From NCBI RefSeq assembly GCF_023061135.1, contig NZ_JAKGAN010000005.1, positions 186,001-250,000 on the forward strand: DNA of 64,000 bases, in the 5' to 3' direction. The DNA is from Chromohalobacter sarecensis. GTDB lineage: Bacteria; Pseudomonadota; Gammaproteobacteria; Pseudomonadales; Halomonadaceae. Made by a program: the position numbers and the translations under genes. Under the pieces are notes generated by a model. That model worked only from the letters and a program-made list of their open reading frames with translations, ran no database searches and had not been told where the DNA came from. Below, piece by piece: positions 52,545 through 61,976 of the stretch (the stretch's first letter is position 1; every line of letters begins with the position of its first letter).

Positions 52545-53501
52545 TTAATTGTCAGTTTTTTCTTCGGTGTTCAATACGTTGAGTGCGCCGGGGTGGTAGG
52601 GCACGCCGATATCGACATACATGGCGTCGGGGTCCATGTCCTGGAATGCACCGAAGGAGTCGACAAGCGCCTGCTTGTTGTCGCGGAGGATCGTGACGAT
52701 ACGTGCGACTTCTTCATCAGGGACGTGAGTCCCTACCACTAGCATGTAGTCATAGGCCATCATTGGCATGGGGTCATCAATGCCCGTTAGGCCTTCACGT
52801 GGCTCGATGTTATCCACGTAGGCTTGGGGAATGACGTCTTGAAGGCGCGCTTCCGCCTCGTCGCTTTCAGGCAAAGGGAGGAAATGGATGCCACCCACAG
52901 AGGCGTCAGCTTCCGTCACCTTGCCGGACCCTGCGGCGAAGAAGGCGCCATCGGCTTGGCCCGTTACGAAAGCGTTAACCCCGCGCACGATATTAGGCAC
53001 CATGACTTGTTCGATGTCGGACGGCTCGAGCCCGCCAGCGGCGAGTATCGCGTCTAGCACGCGATTCATCGTGGCTTGGCTGGTGAAACCATAGGTGACG
53101 GAATGCCCGGCCAGGTCAGCAACCGTCTGTATACCGCTATCGTCCCGAACGAAGACCCCCACCCGAAACGGATAGAGTCGCGCGGCCGGCGCAATATTTT
53201 CTAGAGCGTGCCCTTCGAAGTATCCGTTTCCAGAAACCGCGTCGCTGACCTCGATGGCATTGGCAATGCCGAGGTCAAGCTCCCCCATATCGATCAGAGG
53301 TAGGTAAGAGCTGGTACCCGCACTGGGTTGCACCAGTGCGTCAATGCCGTTTTCCGATAGAACGCGCGCAATCGCGGCGCCCATGGAATACCCGCTGGTG
53401 CCCTGGCCCATCGTACCGATGCCCAGTTGCTGTGCCTGCGTCGCCGACGCGAACAGGAGAAGCGCCGCAAAAGCGACAGTTTTTGTTTTGAAATAACTCA
53501 T
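52545..53501 (-). CDS. TAXI-family TRAP solute-binding protein
   Basis: 318-residue periplasmic protein. Signal peptide to about residue 23 (ATQA), followed by the TAXI opening LGIGTMGQGTSGYSMGAAIARVL (two segments) and a QPSAGTSSYLPLIDMGELDLGIAN block typical of the family. AGGAGG precedes the ATG at 53501. It leads the minus-strand operon binding protein - fused permease - IclR - monooxygenase. TAXI proteins are known for glutamate and related ligands, but most have no known substrate; here an aromatic acid is suspected from context. Confidence 0.88.
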   Translation of the reverse strand: MSYFKTKTVAFAALLLFASATQAQQLGIGTMGQGTSGYSMGAAIARVLSENGIDALVQPSAGTSSYLPLIDMGELDLGIANAIEVSDAVSGNGYFEGHALENIAPAARLYPFRVGVFVRDDSGIQTVADLAGHSVTYGFTSQATMNRVLDAILAAGGLEPSDIEQVMVPNIVRGVNAFVTGQADGAFFAAGSGKVTEADASVGGIHFLPLPESDEAEARLQDVIPQAYVDNIEPREGLTGIDDPMPMMAYDYMLVVGTHVPDEEVARIVTILRDNKQALVDSFGAFQDMDPDAMYVDIGVPYHPGALNVLNTEEKTDN

Positions 53502-53701
53502 GTTGCCTCCTAAGACCTTCGCAAACGGCTTATGCCATGCTAGGACTTTCAATTGTGTAATAATCTCGTATTTTGAGACATTACCAATTTGTTTATGAGA
53601 CCAAGAGGTGATTCTTCAGAAAGAGGTGATGTTCGGTCGGGCGGGGAAGCCAGCGTGAGCCTGAGTATCGCTCAATCATCTGGACTGTCGGTTCAAGATG
53701 A

Positions 53702-53732
53702 CGGCGCCCCAAGATCTGCCGTTGGGGCGCCG
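53702..53732 (-). terminator. Hairpin after vanB
   Basis: Perfect 11-bp stem CGGCGCCCCAA / TTGGGGCGCCG with a 9-nt loop, 26 bp past the vanB stop on the minus strand. No T-run follows on that strand, so termination may be partial. Confidence 0.6.
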
Positions 53733-53757
53733 CAAGCGGTGGGTCGGGTAGGGCGTC

Positions 53758-54726
53758 TTACAAGTCCAGCACTAACGTCTTGCTCTTGGCGCGGGAGCAG
53801 CACGGCGTGAACTGGTCGTTGGCGGCGTGTTCGTCGTCGTCGAGGTAGAGGTCGCGATGATCCGGCTCTCCCTCCAGAACGCGTGTCAGGCAAGTGCCGC
53901 AGACGCCCTGTTCGCAGGAGACCATGATCTCGACACCGTTTTCGCTCAGTACCTCATAGACGCTCTTGTCCTTGGGTATCGAGAAGGTCGCGCCGCTGCT
54001 GGCGATTTTCACGTCGAAGCTTTCGTCGTCTTCGGAGGTCGTCTCCACACCACTGAAATACTCGGTATGCAATTGTGACGACGGCCAGCCCTGCGCCTTG
54101 CAGGTCGACATGACGTGATCGATGAAGCCGCTGGGGCCACAGACATAAATATGTGTCTCATCGTCCGGCTCACCGGCGACGGTTGCGACATCCAGCTTGC
54201 CGGCCTCGGGCGCATCGTCGTAATAAAAATGCACGTGATCGGCGTAAGCGGATTGCTCGAGTCGGTCGACGAAGGCCATGCGTTCGCGCGAGCGTGAGCA
54301 ATAATGCATATCGAACTGTGCCTGAGTGTGTGACAGGCGCTCTGCCATGCACAGGATAGGCGTGACACCGATGCCGCCGGCGAACAGAACCGAACGCTTG
54401 GCAGGTTCGAGAGGGAAGTGGTTCTTGGGTGCGCTGATCTGCAGGAGATCGCCTTCCTCGATCTCATCGTGCATGGCGACCGAGCCGCCGCGAGAGCTGG
54501 GTTCGCGCAATACGCCGATGAAGTAGCGATCGCGCTCCTCGGGGTGGCCGCACAGCGAATATTGGCGAATCACGCCTTCCTTGACGCGCACATCGACATG
54601 CGCGCCGGCACTGAAAGCAGGCAACGGGCGCCCGTGAGGGTCGGCCAACTCGTAGCTGACGATGTCCTCGGCTTCCAGGTGCTTTTGAGAGACTCTGACG
54701 AACAGAGACAGCGTACTATCGTTCAT
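53758..54726 (-). CDS. vanB: Vanillate O-demethylase reductase subunit
   Basis: 322-residue reductase. Flavin domain with RQYSLCGHP at about 54, NAD domain with VLFAGGIGVTPILCMAERL at about 112, and C-terminal plant-type [2Fe-2S] domain with CEQGVCGTC (Cys ligands about 275, 280, 283) and a fourth Cys near the end (FTPCCSRAKS). It transfers electrons from NADH to VanA. It lies 77 bp after vanA on the same strand. It is a clear homologue of, but distinct from, the reductase at 45702. Confidence 0.94.
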   Translation of the reverse strand: MNDSTLSLFVRVSQKHLEAEDIVSYELADPHGRPLPAFSAGAHVDVRVKEGVIRQYSLCGHPEERDRYFIGVLREPSSRGGSVAMHDEIEEGDLLQISAPKNHFPLEPAKRSVLFAGGIGVTPILCMAERLSHTQAQFDMHYCSRSRERMAFVDRLEQSAYADHVHFYYDDAPEAGKLDVATVAGEPDDETHIYVCGPSGFIDHVMSTCKAQGWPSSQLHTEYFSGVETTSEDDESFDVKIASSGATFSIPKDKSVYEVLSENGVEIMVSCEQGVCGTCLTRVLEGEPDHRDLYLDDDEHAANDQFTPCCSRAKSKTLVLDL

Positions 54727-54803
54727 GGGATGACCTACTGCCGGGTAAACGGCGAACCGGGAAAGGACCGGCGCGCGCCGATCCTTTCGTTATGCAAGAT
54801 CCA

Positions 54804-55868
54804 TCAACTGGCGGTGGCGGCCTGCTGTTGCGGCTGCGCGTTCTCTGCTTCTGCCTTGAGGATTCGGTCGATGACGCGACGTGCCTGGACGCCGCCACCG
54901 TCGATGTTGAGCATCAGCAAGCGCCGTTCCGGATAACGGAGCAGATTGCGTTGTTGGGATTCGAGCATCTCCAGGTCTTCGGAGAAGATCTGCCCCTGGC
55001 CTTCGCGGATCTTTTCGGTCAGGGCCTCGTCCTGCGGATTGAAGTTGCGCGCCATGCCCCAGAAGTACCAGATCGAGGTCTCGGTTTCCGGCGTGATGAA
55101 GTCGACCACGATGCTCGACGCCTTGGCATCGGCCGGAGCGTCGTAGCCACCCTTGCCGGCGTGCGCGACACCCACTTCGATCAGAATGTGGCTGGGGGGC
55201 GTGAAGCGGCAGATCTGCCAGCGATCCACGGGCACGTCGTCGGCGAGGTTGTTGCCACGCAGCGCGGATTGCCAGAACGGCGGTGCGGTGATGTTTTCCA
55301 TGTGACGAATGGTCAGCACTTCATCGCCGTTGACCTTGGTTTCCGGCGCGGATTCTTCGATTTCGGGCTGGCCGATGCTGGAGGCATGCACGTAGGTCTC
55401 ATGGGTCAGGTCCATGAGATTGTCGATCATCAGTCGATAATCGCAGTTGATGTGGTAAAGGCCGCCGCCATAGGCCCACTCAGGGTCGTTGGCCCAATGC
55501 AGCTCGGGGATCTGGTCGGGGTCGGCTTGCTCGGCATCGCCGGGCCAGACCCAGATAAAGCCATGCCGCTCGACGACGGGATAGGCATGAATGCTGGGGA
55601 AGCCTCGCACACGTTGTCCGGGCATGCTGGAGCATTTGCCTTCGCAGCCCATCTCCAGGCCGTGGTAACCGCATACCAGTTGACCGTCACGCACGAAGCC
55701 CAGGGACAACGGGGCGCCACGGTGAGGACAGAAGTCTTCCACGGCGGCGATTTGGCCACCTTCAGCGCGGAAGAAGACGATTTGTTCGTTGCAGATAGTG
55801 CGGCCCAGCGGCTTGTCTTCGACTTCATCCGGCATGCAGGCCACGTACCAAGTATTCTTGGGGAACAT
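54804..55868 (-). CDS. vanA: Vanillate O-demethylase oxygenase subunit
   Basis: 354-residue Rieske oxygenase that demethylates vanillate to protocatechuate and formaldehyde. Rieske ligands: C47, H49, C66, H69. Mononuclear iron ligands: H156 and H161 in NLMDLTHETYVHASSIG. The N-terminus MFPKNTWYVACMPDE and the total length are those of characterised VanA proteins, so the start is set at 55868; 27 residues of open frame upstream cross the VanR operator. It is divergent from vanR with two TTGGATCCAA palindromes between. Confidence 0.95.
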   Translation of the reverse strand: MFPKNTWYVACMPDEVEDKPLGRTICNEQIVFFRAEGGQIAAVEDFCPHRGAPLSLGFVRDGQLVCGYHGLEMGCEGKCSSMPGQRVRGFPSIHAYPVVERHGFIWVWPGDAEQADPDQIPELHWANDPEWAYGGGLYHINCDYRLMIDNLMDLTHETYVHASSIGQPEIEESAPETKVNGDEVLTIRHMENITAPPFWQSALRGNNLADDVPVDRWQICRFTPPSHILIEVGVAHAGKGGYDAPADAKASSIVVDFITPETETSIWYFWGMARNFNPQDEALTEKIREGQGQIFSEDLEMLESQQRNLLRYPERRLLMLNIDGGGVQARRVIDRILKAEAENAQPQQQAATAS

Positions 55869-55907
55869 GGTAATCTCTCTCCTCATTATGGGTAGGGAAT
55901 TGTTATT

Positions 55908-55921
55908 CTTTGGATCCAAAG
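55908..55921. promoter_or_regulatory. VanR operator 1 (vanA side)
   Basis: CTTTGGATCCAAAG, a perfect 14-bp palindrome 39 bp before the vanA start. The same core recurs at 55962 and 56721. GntR/FCD regulators of the VanR group bind such short dyads to repress vanAB without vanillate. Confidence 0.78.
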
Positions 55922-55961
55922 TAAAGGTTTTTGGCCTACCTTCCGTCAAGTTATCCTTTAG

Positions 55962-55971
55962 TTGGATCCAA
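55962..55971. promoter_or_regulatory. VanR operator 2 (vanR side)
   Basis: TTGGATCCAA palindrome 28 bp before the vanR start and 54 bp from operator 1 (start to start). Probably used for autoregulation. Confidence 0.72.
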
Positions 55972-55999
55972 AGAGCGAGCCATCGATAGGAGCGCGTAG

Positions 56000-56716
56000 A
56001 TGCCGGAAAAATCGGAAAAAAATGGTCGCCTTAATGTCATCGCCAGTCTGCGCAAGCTCATCAGCGAAGGGGTCTACGCCCCTGGCGAACGCCTCAAGGA
56101 GCTGCATGTCGCCGAGCGGCTTCAGGTCTCGCGCATGCCGGTGCGCCTGGCCTTTCGTACGCTCGAGCAAGAGGGGCTGCTGCAGAAGACCGGGACGCGC
56201 GGCTATGTGGTGCGCCAATTCTCGGAAGAAGACGTGCTCTGTGCGGTGGAAGTGCGCGGTGCCCTCGAGGGTTTGGCGGCGCGGCGCCTGGCGGAGCAGG
56301 GCGTGACCGAGGAGGTCGGCGCGCAGCTGCGGGACTGCTTGTCGCGGGGCGAGGCGTTGCTGGAAAAAGGGCATCTGGTCAAGGCGGATATCGAGGTCTG
56401 GGCGACACTCAATCAGGAATTTCACCGTGCCATCGTCGGCGCGACCGGCAGCCGCGTCATCCACGATGCGATTGCCCGTAACGACCATCTGCCCTTCGCC
56501 TCGGCCGACTCGATCGTCATCGACGATGCGGCACTGGACCGGGAGTACGGAAAACTGCGCATGGCGCACGCTCAACATCAGTTGGTATTTCAGGCCTTGT
56601 CGCGCGGTGAAGGGGCGCGGGCCGAGATGCTGATGCGCGAGCATGCCTATATCGGACTGCGTTACGGCACACTCTTCGGTTTGGGGGAGGTGGGGCGCAC
56701 GTCGGAGACGACATGA
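56000..56716 (+). CDS. vanR: GntR/FCD-family repressor of vanAB
   Basis: 238-residue GntR protein. Winged helix at about 10-75 (LRKLISEGVYAPGERLKELHVAERLQVSRMP, spread over three helices) and an FCD effector domain from about 80 to 220 with the metal/ligand-binding pattern EVRGALEGLAARRL, LNQEFHRAIVGATG and HAQHQLVFQAL. It is divergent from vanA, the standard vanR arrangement. AGGAG 7 nt before the ATG. A third operator copy lies 5 bp past its stop codon. Confidence 0.9.
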   Translation: MPEKSEKNGRLNVIASLRKLISEGVYAPGERLKELHVAERLQVSRMPVRLAFRTLEQEGLLQKTGTRGYVVRQFSEEDVLCAVEVRGALEGLAARRLAEQGVTEEVGAQLRDCLSRGEALLEKGHLVKADIEVWATLNQEFHRAIVGATGSRVIHDAIARNDHLPFASADSIVIDDAALDREYGKLRMAHAQHQLVFQALSRGEGARAEMLMREHAYIGLRYGTLFGLGEVGRTSETT

Positions 56717-56720
56717 CGTT

Positions 56721-56732
56721 TTTGGATCCAAA
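56721..56732. promoter_or_regulatory. VanR operator 3, in the vanR-pobC convergent gap
   Basis: TTTGGATCCAAA, identical in its 12-bp core to operator 1, located 5 bp after the vanR stop and 12 bp before the end of the convergent AraC gene. No promoter is expected here. It could act as a roadblock between the two transcripts, help looping with operators 1 and 2, or be a relic of an earlier gene order. Confidence 0.6.
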
Positions 56733-56744
56733 GCGCTGGTGAGG

Positions 56745-57629
56745 CTATGGCTGACGTTGGCGGAATTCCTTCGGTGAGCAGGCGACGTGGCGTTTGAAAA
56801 AGCGCGTGAAATAGGCCGGTTCCTTGAAGCCCAGCCTTTCAGCGACCTGACCGATGGTCATGTTGGTGTAGGTCAGGTGACGCTTCGCCTCGAGAAGCAC
56901 CCGCTCGTGCAGCAATTGCTGGGCGCTGCGCCCCGCCAGCCGTTGGCAGACCGCGCTGAGGTGCGCGCTGCTGATGCCTAGATGCTCGGCGAGTTCGGGA
57001 ATGCTGGGCTGCTGGTGGTAGTGCGCTTCGATGAGCTGTTGAAAGCGGGCGAGGTGTGCCTCGCCGCGTTCATGATGACGCGAACGGCGGGCCTGGCGAC
57101 GCGTGGCACGCCGTGAGGCAAGAACCAGCAAACTGTTGAGCAAGGCCTCGAGCAAGGCATCGCGCCCTTCGGCCGGCTGGCGGTACTCGGCATCGAGCTG
57201 GGCAACGAGCGTGGCGATGGGGGCGCGTTCGGCCTGTTCGGCCAATGGATAAAACCCCGCACGCGCCAGCACCTGGCCCTGGGGATGCAACGTATCGGCG
57301 ATATGGGTCGCCAGCGGCATCGCCAGGGTGATGATGTGGCCATCGACATCGTGCGAGAAGCGAAACGCATGCACCGTCATCGCGGGGACGACGATCAGCA
57401 GTGGCCCCTGGACGCGCTGCACATCGTCATCGAAGGTCAAGCGGACTTCACCATGGGCAATATGCAGGACATGCACCAGGTCGGCATGGCGGTGCGGACG
57501 TATATGCCAGTCATGCAGACGGCTGCGTTCGGCGATGGATTCACAGTGCAGCAGGTCCGGCGTCGGCCATTGATGCGTTTCGCCATAGAGTTGAAAGACC
57601 GGGATGGCACCTTGTTGCCGTGTCGTCAT
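56745..57629 (-). CDS. AraC-family regulator of pobA (PobC/PobR-like)
   Basis: 294-residue AraC/XylS protein. The N-terminal cupin domain has WHIRPHRHADLVHVLHIAHG at about 42-61, and the C-terminal double HTH spans about 195-292 (SIPELAEHLGISSAHLSAVCQRL and MTIGQVAERLGFKEPAYFTRFFKRH, one per subdomain). It is divergent from pobA, 167 bp away, as the AraC-type pobA activators of Pseudomonas are, so activation of pobA by 4-hydroxybenzoate is the likely role. Confidence 0.88.
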   Translation of the reverse strand: MTTRQQGAIPVFQLYGETHQWPTPDLLHCESIAERSRLHDWHIRPHRHADLVHVLHIAHGEVRLTFDDDVQRVQGPLLIVVPAMTVHAFRFSHDVDGHIITLAMPLATHIADTLHPQGQVLARAGFYPLAEQAERAPIATLVAQLDAEYRQPAEGRDALLEALLNSLLVLASRRATRRQARRSRHHERGEAHLARFQQLIEAHYHQQPSIPELAEHLGISSAHLSAVCQRLAGRSAQQLLHERVLLEAKRHLTYTNMTIGQVAERLGFKEPAYFTRFFKRHVACSPKEFRQRQP

Positions 57630-57784
57630 GCCCTTTTTCCTGTTCGACGAAGGTCGATACTTCGACCAAAGTTACGTACTGATCTTGGGAAAGTATAAAT
57701 TCATCCGGGGATTTTGTCTTATTCGTGGCTTTTTATCGGTGAAAAATGCAACTCGATGACTGAGCAACGCTCAGCGCCGAATAA

Positions 57785-58984
<1,200 letters not shown>

Positions 58985-59126
58985 GCGGGTATGGCGGCGC
59001 AATCATCACGTATCGAGGCCATTGGGTATTACTATTAGTCTGCGTATTAAATACCCGGCTAGTCTCGCATGACAGCGACGCGACCCAGCGAGGTTGCGTC
59101 TTCGTACGTCGATTGAGGTGAGAGAC

Positions 59127-60599
59127 ATGACACAAGCACCGTTGTTTGCCGGCCAGGATACCCAGCCGATCGCGGGAAAATGGCGGCAAGGCCGCGCCGA
59201 GCGTCGTCTGAGCGTGACCAATCCGTATTCCGGGGAGACATTGCTCGAGTTGGCCATGGCCGATCGGCAGGACCTGGACGATGCTTACCGCCAAGCCCAG
59301 GTGGCCCAGGCCGAATGGGCGGCGATGGGGCCCAACGCCCGCGGCGATGTCATGCGCCGTGCGGTGACGATTTTCGATGAGCGCCGTGACGAGATCATCG
59401 ACTGGATCATCCGTGAATCCGGCAGTACCCGCATCAAGGCGCAGATCGAATGGGGCGCGGCGCGGGCGATCACTCAGGAAGCGGCCAGCATGCCGACGCG
59501 GGCGCATGGGCGTATTCTGCCCTCGGACATCCCCGGCAAGGAAAGCCGTGTCTATCGGGCGCCGTTGGGCGTGGTGGGCGTCATCAGCCCCTGGAACTTT
59601 CCGCTCAACCTGAGCGCGCGCTCGGTCTCGCCGGCGTTGGCGTTAGGTAACGCGGTGGTCATCAAGCCGGCGAGCGACACGCCCATTACCGGGGGACTGC
59701 TGTTGGCGCGCATCTTTGAAGAAGCCGGGCTGCCGGCAGGGGTGTTGAGCGTCCTCGTCGGTGCCGGTTCCGAGATCGGTGACGCCTTCGTTGAACATCC
59801 CGTGCCATCGTTGATCACCTTCACTGGGTCGACGCCGGTGGGCCTCAACATCGGGCGCTTGGCCAGCGGCGGCAAGCATCTCAAGCATGTCGCGCTGGAG
59901 CTGGGCGGTAACAGCCCTTTCGTGGTGCTGGCGGATGCCGATGTCGAGCAGGCGGTCGATGCGGCGGTGATGGGCAAGTTCCTGCACCAGGGGCAGATCT
60001 GCATGGCGATCAACCGCATCATCGTCGAGGCACCGCTGCTGGAGGCGTTCACGGCGCGCTTCGTCGAACGCGTCAAGGCGCTGCGCTACGGTGATCCCGC
60101 CGATGCCGAGACCGCCGTGGGACCGATCATCAATGCCAAGCAGTTGGATGGACTCCAGACCAAGATCGCCAAGGCACAGGCCGAAGGGGCCAAGCTGCTG
60201 ACCGGCGGCGAGGCACAAGGCAACGTGCTTCCCCCGCATGTGTTCGGCGATGTCACGGCAGACATGGAAATCGCCGAGGAAGAAATCTTCGGGCCGTTGG
60301 TGGGCATTCAGTCAGCGCGCGATGAAGCGCATGCGCTGGAACTGGCCAATCGCACCGAGTTTGGCCTCTCCAGCGCGGTCTTTACCCAGAATCTGGAGCG
60401 CGGCGTGCGCTTTGCGCAGAACATCAAGGCGGGCATGACCCACGTCAACGATATTCCTGTGAACGACGAACCGCATGCGCCGTTCGGCGGTGAAAAGAAC
60501 TCCGGCCTAGGCCGCTTCAACGGTGACTGGGCGATCGATGAATTCACCACCGAACACTGGATCACGCTACAGCACGAGCCGCGCCAGTATCCGTTCTAG
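59127..60599 (+). CDS. Aldehyde dehydrogenase (benzaldehyde / aromatic aldehyde type)
   Basis: 490-residue NAD(P)-dependent aldehyde dehydrogenase with N157 (PWNFP), K180, E258 (LELGGNSPF) and C292 (GQICMAINR). It differs clearly from Vdh at 3479 (GQICMAIN rather than GQICMSTE). The ATG at 59127 has GAGG 8 nt upstream. It is followed by an aryl-alcohol dehydrogenase gene 110 bp away; together they resemble XylC/XylB pairs for benzyl alcohol and benzaldehyde. The last 43 bases of the gene are repeated behind the alcohol dehydrogenase gene. Substrate is inferred. Confidence 0.85.
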   Translation: MTQAPLFAGQDTQPIAGKWRQGRAERRLSVTNPYSGETLLELAMADRQDLDDAYRQAQVAQAEWAAMGPNARGDVMRRAVTIFDERRDEIIDWIIRESGSTRIKAQIEWGAARAITQEAASMPTRAHGRILPSDIPGKESRVYRAPLGVVGVISPWNFPLNLSARSVSPALALGNAVVIKPASDTPITGGLLLARIFEEAGLPAGVLSVLVGAGSEIGDAFVEHPVPSLITFTGSTPVGLNIGRLASGGKHLKHVALELGGNSPFVVLADADVEQAVDAAVMGKFLHQGQICMAINRIIVEAPLLEAFTARFVERVKALRYGDPADAETAVGPIINAKQLDGLQTKIAKAQAEGAKLLTGGEAQGNVLPPHVFGDVTADMEIAEEEIFGPLVGIQSARDEAHALELANRTEFGLSSAVFTQNLERGVRFAQNIKAGMTHVNDIPVNDEPHAPFGGEKNSGLGRFNGDWAIDEFTTEHWITLQHEPRQYPF

Positions 60600-60603
60600 T
60601 TTG
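60557..60603 (+). repeat. 47-bp direct repeat, copy 1 (3' end of the aldehyde dehydrogenase gene)
   Basis: Covers the last 14 codons of the aldehyde dehydrogenase, its stop codon and 4 bp beyond. An identical 47-bp stretch occurs at 61824-61870, 1267 bp away. Weaker similarity continues a few bases after each copy (ATGCGGTAA versus ATGTGGTAA). Confidence 0.95.
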
Positions 60604-60709
60604 CATGCGGTAATGACGATACCACCGGGCCGTATCGTGGCCTGGTGATCATGCGCCTCCACCACAGGATGGCGAGGGGCATTCACCGAACTGTTGTGGG
60701 GAACCTTCC

Positions 60710-61801
60710 ATGCAAATCAAAGCGGCCGTTACCCGAGGCAAGGGCGAACCTTTCTCTGTGGAAACCTTGGCATTGACCGAGCCGGGAGCCAATGAGCTGC
60801 GCTTGCGGATCGTGGCCACGGGTGTATGCCACACGGATGCCGTGGCGCGCGAGATGGGGCTGACGCCATTCCCTGTGGTGCTAGGCCACGAGGGTGCGGG
60901 CATCGTCGAGGCCGTGGGCAGCGAAGTCACGGCGTTTGCGCCGGGGGATCATGTCGTCCTGTCTTTCGCCCATTGCGGTGGATGCGAGCACTGTCTGACC
61001 GGGTATCCGAGTGCTTGTATGCGCATGAATGAATTGAACTTCGGTGGTCGTGCCGAGAATGGGGCTTGCTATCTGCACCATGGGGACGAAGAGGTCTCCA
61101 CCTTCTTTGGGCAGTCGTCGTTCGGTTCTCACGCGGTGGTTCATGAGCGCAACGCGGTCAAGGTGGATGCCGACCTCGATCTGGGCTTACTAGCCCCATT
61201 GGGCTGTGGTATCCAGACGGGGAGCGGCACGGTCTTCAACCGCCTCAAACCAGCGTTTGGCAGCAGCCTGGTGGTCTACGGCTGCGGCGCGGTTGGGCTG
61301 AGCGCCATCATGGCGGCGCGTATCGCCGGTTGTTCACGGATCATCGCCGTCGACGTACACGATAACCGCTTGGCCCTCGCCAAGGAGTTAGGGGCCACGC
61401 ACGTTTTCAACGGCAGCCAGGTGGACGTAGTGGAAGAGATTCGCGCCGTGACCGGCGCGGGCGCGCACTACGCTGTCGAAACGACCGGCGTGCCGCAGGT
61501 CGTGCGTCAGGGGCTGCATGCGTTGCGTCCCCTGGGGCAGCTGGCCATCGTGGGTGTGACGCCGGAAGTCACGTTGGATGTTCACAATGACCTGATGGCG
61601 GAAGGTAAGACCATGACGGGCGTTATCGAGGGAGATTCGGTGCCCAAGGTGTTTATCCCCCAGCTCATCGAATACTACCGCCAGGGGCAATTTCCCTTCG
61701 ATAAGCTCATTACGTTTTATGAGTTCGATGCATTGGAAGACGCGTTTTCGGATTCCAAGTCCGGCAAGGCCATCAAGCCTGTGGTGCGGATGAATTCATA
61801 G
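60710..61801 (+). CDS. Zinc-dependent aryl-alcohol dehydrogenase
   Basis: 363-residue medium-chain alcohol dehydrogenase. Catalytic zinc ligands C40, H60 (with E61) and C166 (PLGCGIQTG); structural zinc cysteines C89, C92, C95 and C103 (CGGCEHCLTGYPSAC). NAD motif GCGAVG at 191-196. It resembles benzyl or aryl-alcohol dehydrogenases (XylB, AreB). It lies between the two copies of a 47-bp repeat derived from the aldehyde dehydrogenase gene, which implies that it arrived by a local insertion or duplication event. Confidence 0.9.
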   Translation: MQIKAAVTRGKGEPFSVETLALTEPGANELRLRIVATGVCHTDAVAREMGLTPFPVVLGHEGAGIVEAVGSEVTAFAPGDHVVLSFAHCGGCEHCLTGYPSACMRMNELNFGGRAENGACYLHHGDEEVSTFFGQSSFGSHAVVHERNAVKVDADLDLGLLAPLGCGIQTGSGTVFNRLKPAFGSSLVVYGCGAVGLSAIMAARIAGCSRIIAVDVHDNRLALAKELGATHVFNGSQVDVVEEIRAVTGAGAHYAVETTGVPQVVRQGLHALRPLGQLAIVGVTPEVTLDVHNDLMAEGKTMTGVIEGDSVPKVFIPQLIEYYRQGQFPFDKLITFYEFDALEDAFSDSKSGKAIKPVVRMNS

Positions 61802-61823
61802 ATTCATACGCGTCTTGGAAAAG

Positions 61824-61870
61824 CTGGATCACGCTACAGCACGAGCCGCGCCAGTATCCGTTCTAGTTTG
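61824..61870 (+). repeat. 47-bp direct repeat, copy 2 (behind the alcohol dehydrogenase gene)
   Basis: Exact copy of 60557-60603 in non-coding sequence, starting 22 bp after the alcohol dehydrogenase stop. It carries the 3' end and stop codon of an aldehyde dehydrogenase with no gene attached. Confidence 0.95.
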
Positions 61871-61913
61871 TGATGTGGTAACGGTGAGGTATTGAGGTCG
61901 AGCTTGAAAACAA

Positions 61914-61945
61914 GCGGCCCGCTTCGTTGCAACGGGGCGGGCCGC
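61914..61945 (-). terminator. Terminator of the Old Yellow Enzyme gene
   Basis: Perfect 9-bp stem GCGGCCCGC / GCGGGCCGC with a 14-nt loop, about 31 bp past the stop of the minus-strand flavin oxidoreductase and followed on that strand by TTGTTTTC. It may also end the alcohol dehydrogenase transcript. Confidence 0.65.
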
Positions 61946-61976
61946 CTCAACACGCCTACGGCGCGTAAATGTCGCG

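Noticed and set aside
53589-53810. A 73-codon plus-strand frame behind the TAXI binding protein gene
   Set aside because: It runs through the vanB terminator hairpin into the vanB coding sequence in antisense and has no ribosome site or family features.
60557-61870. The 47-bp repeat as ends of an insertion sequence
   Set aside because: The repeat is direct, derived from the end of a gene, and no transposase or inverted ends are present; recombination or duplication explains it better.
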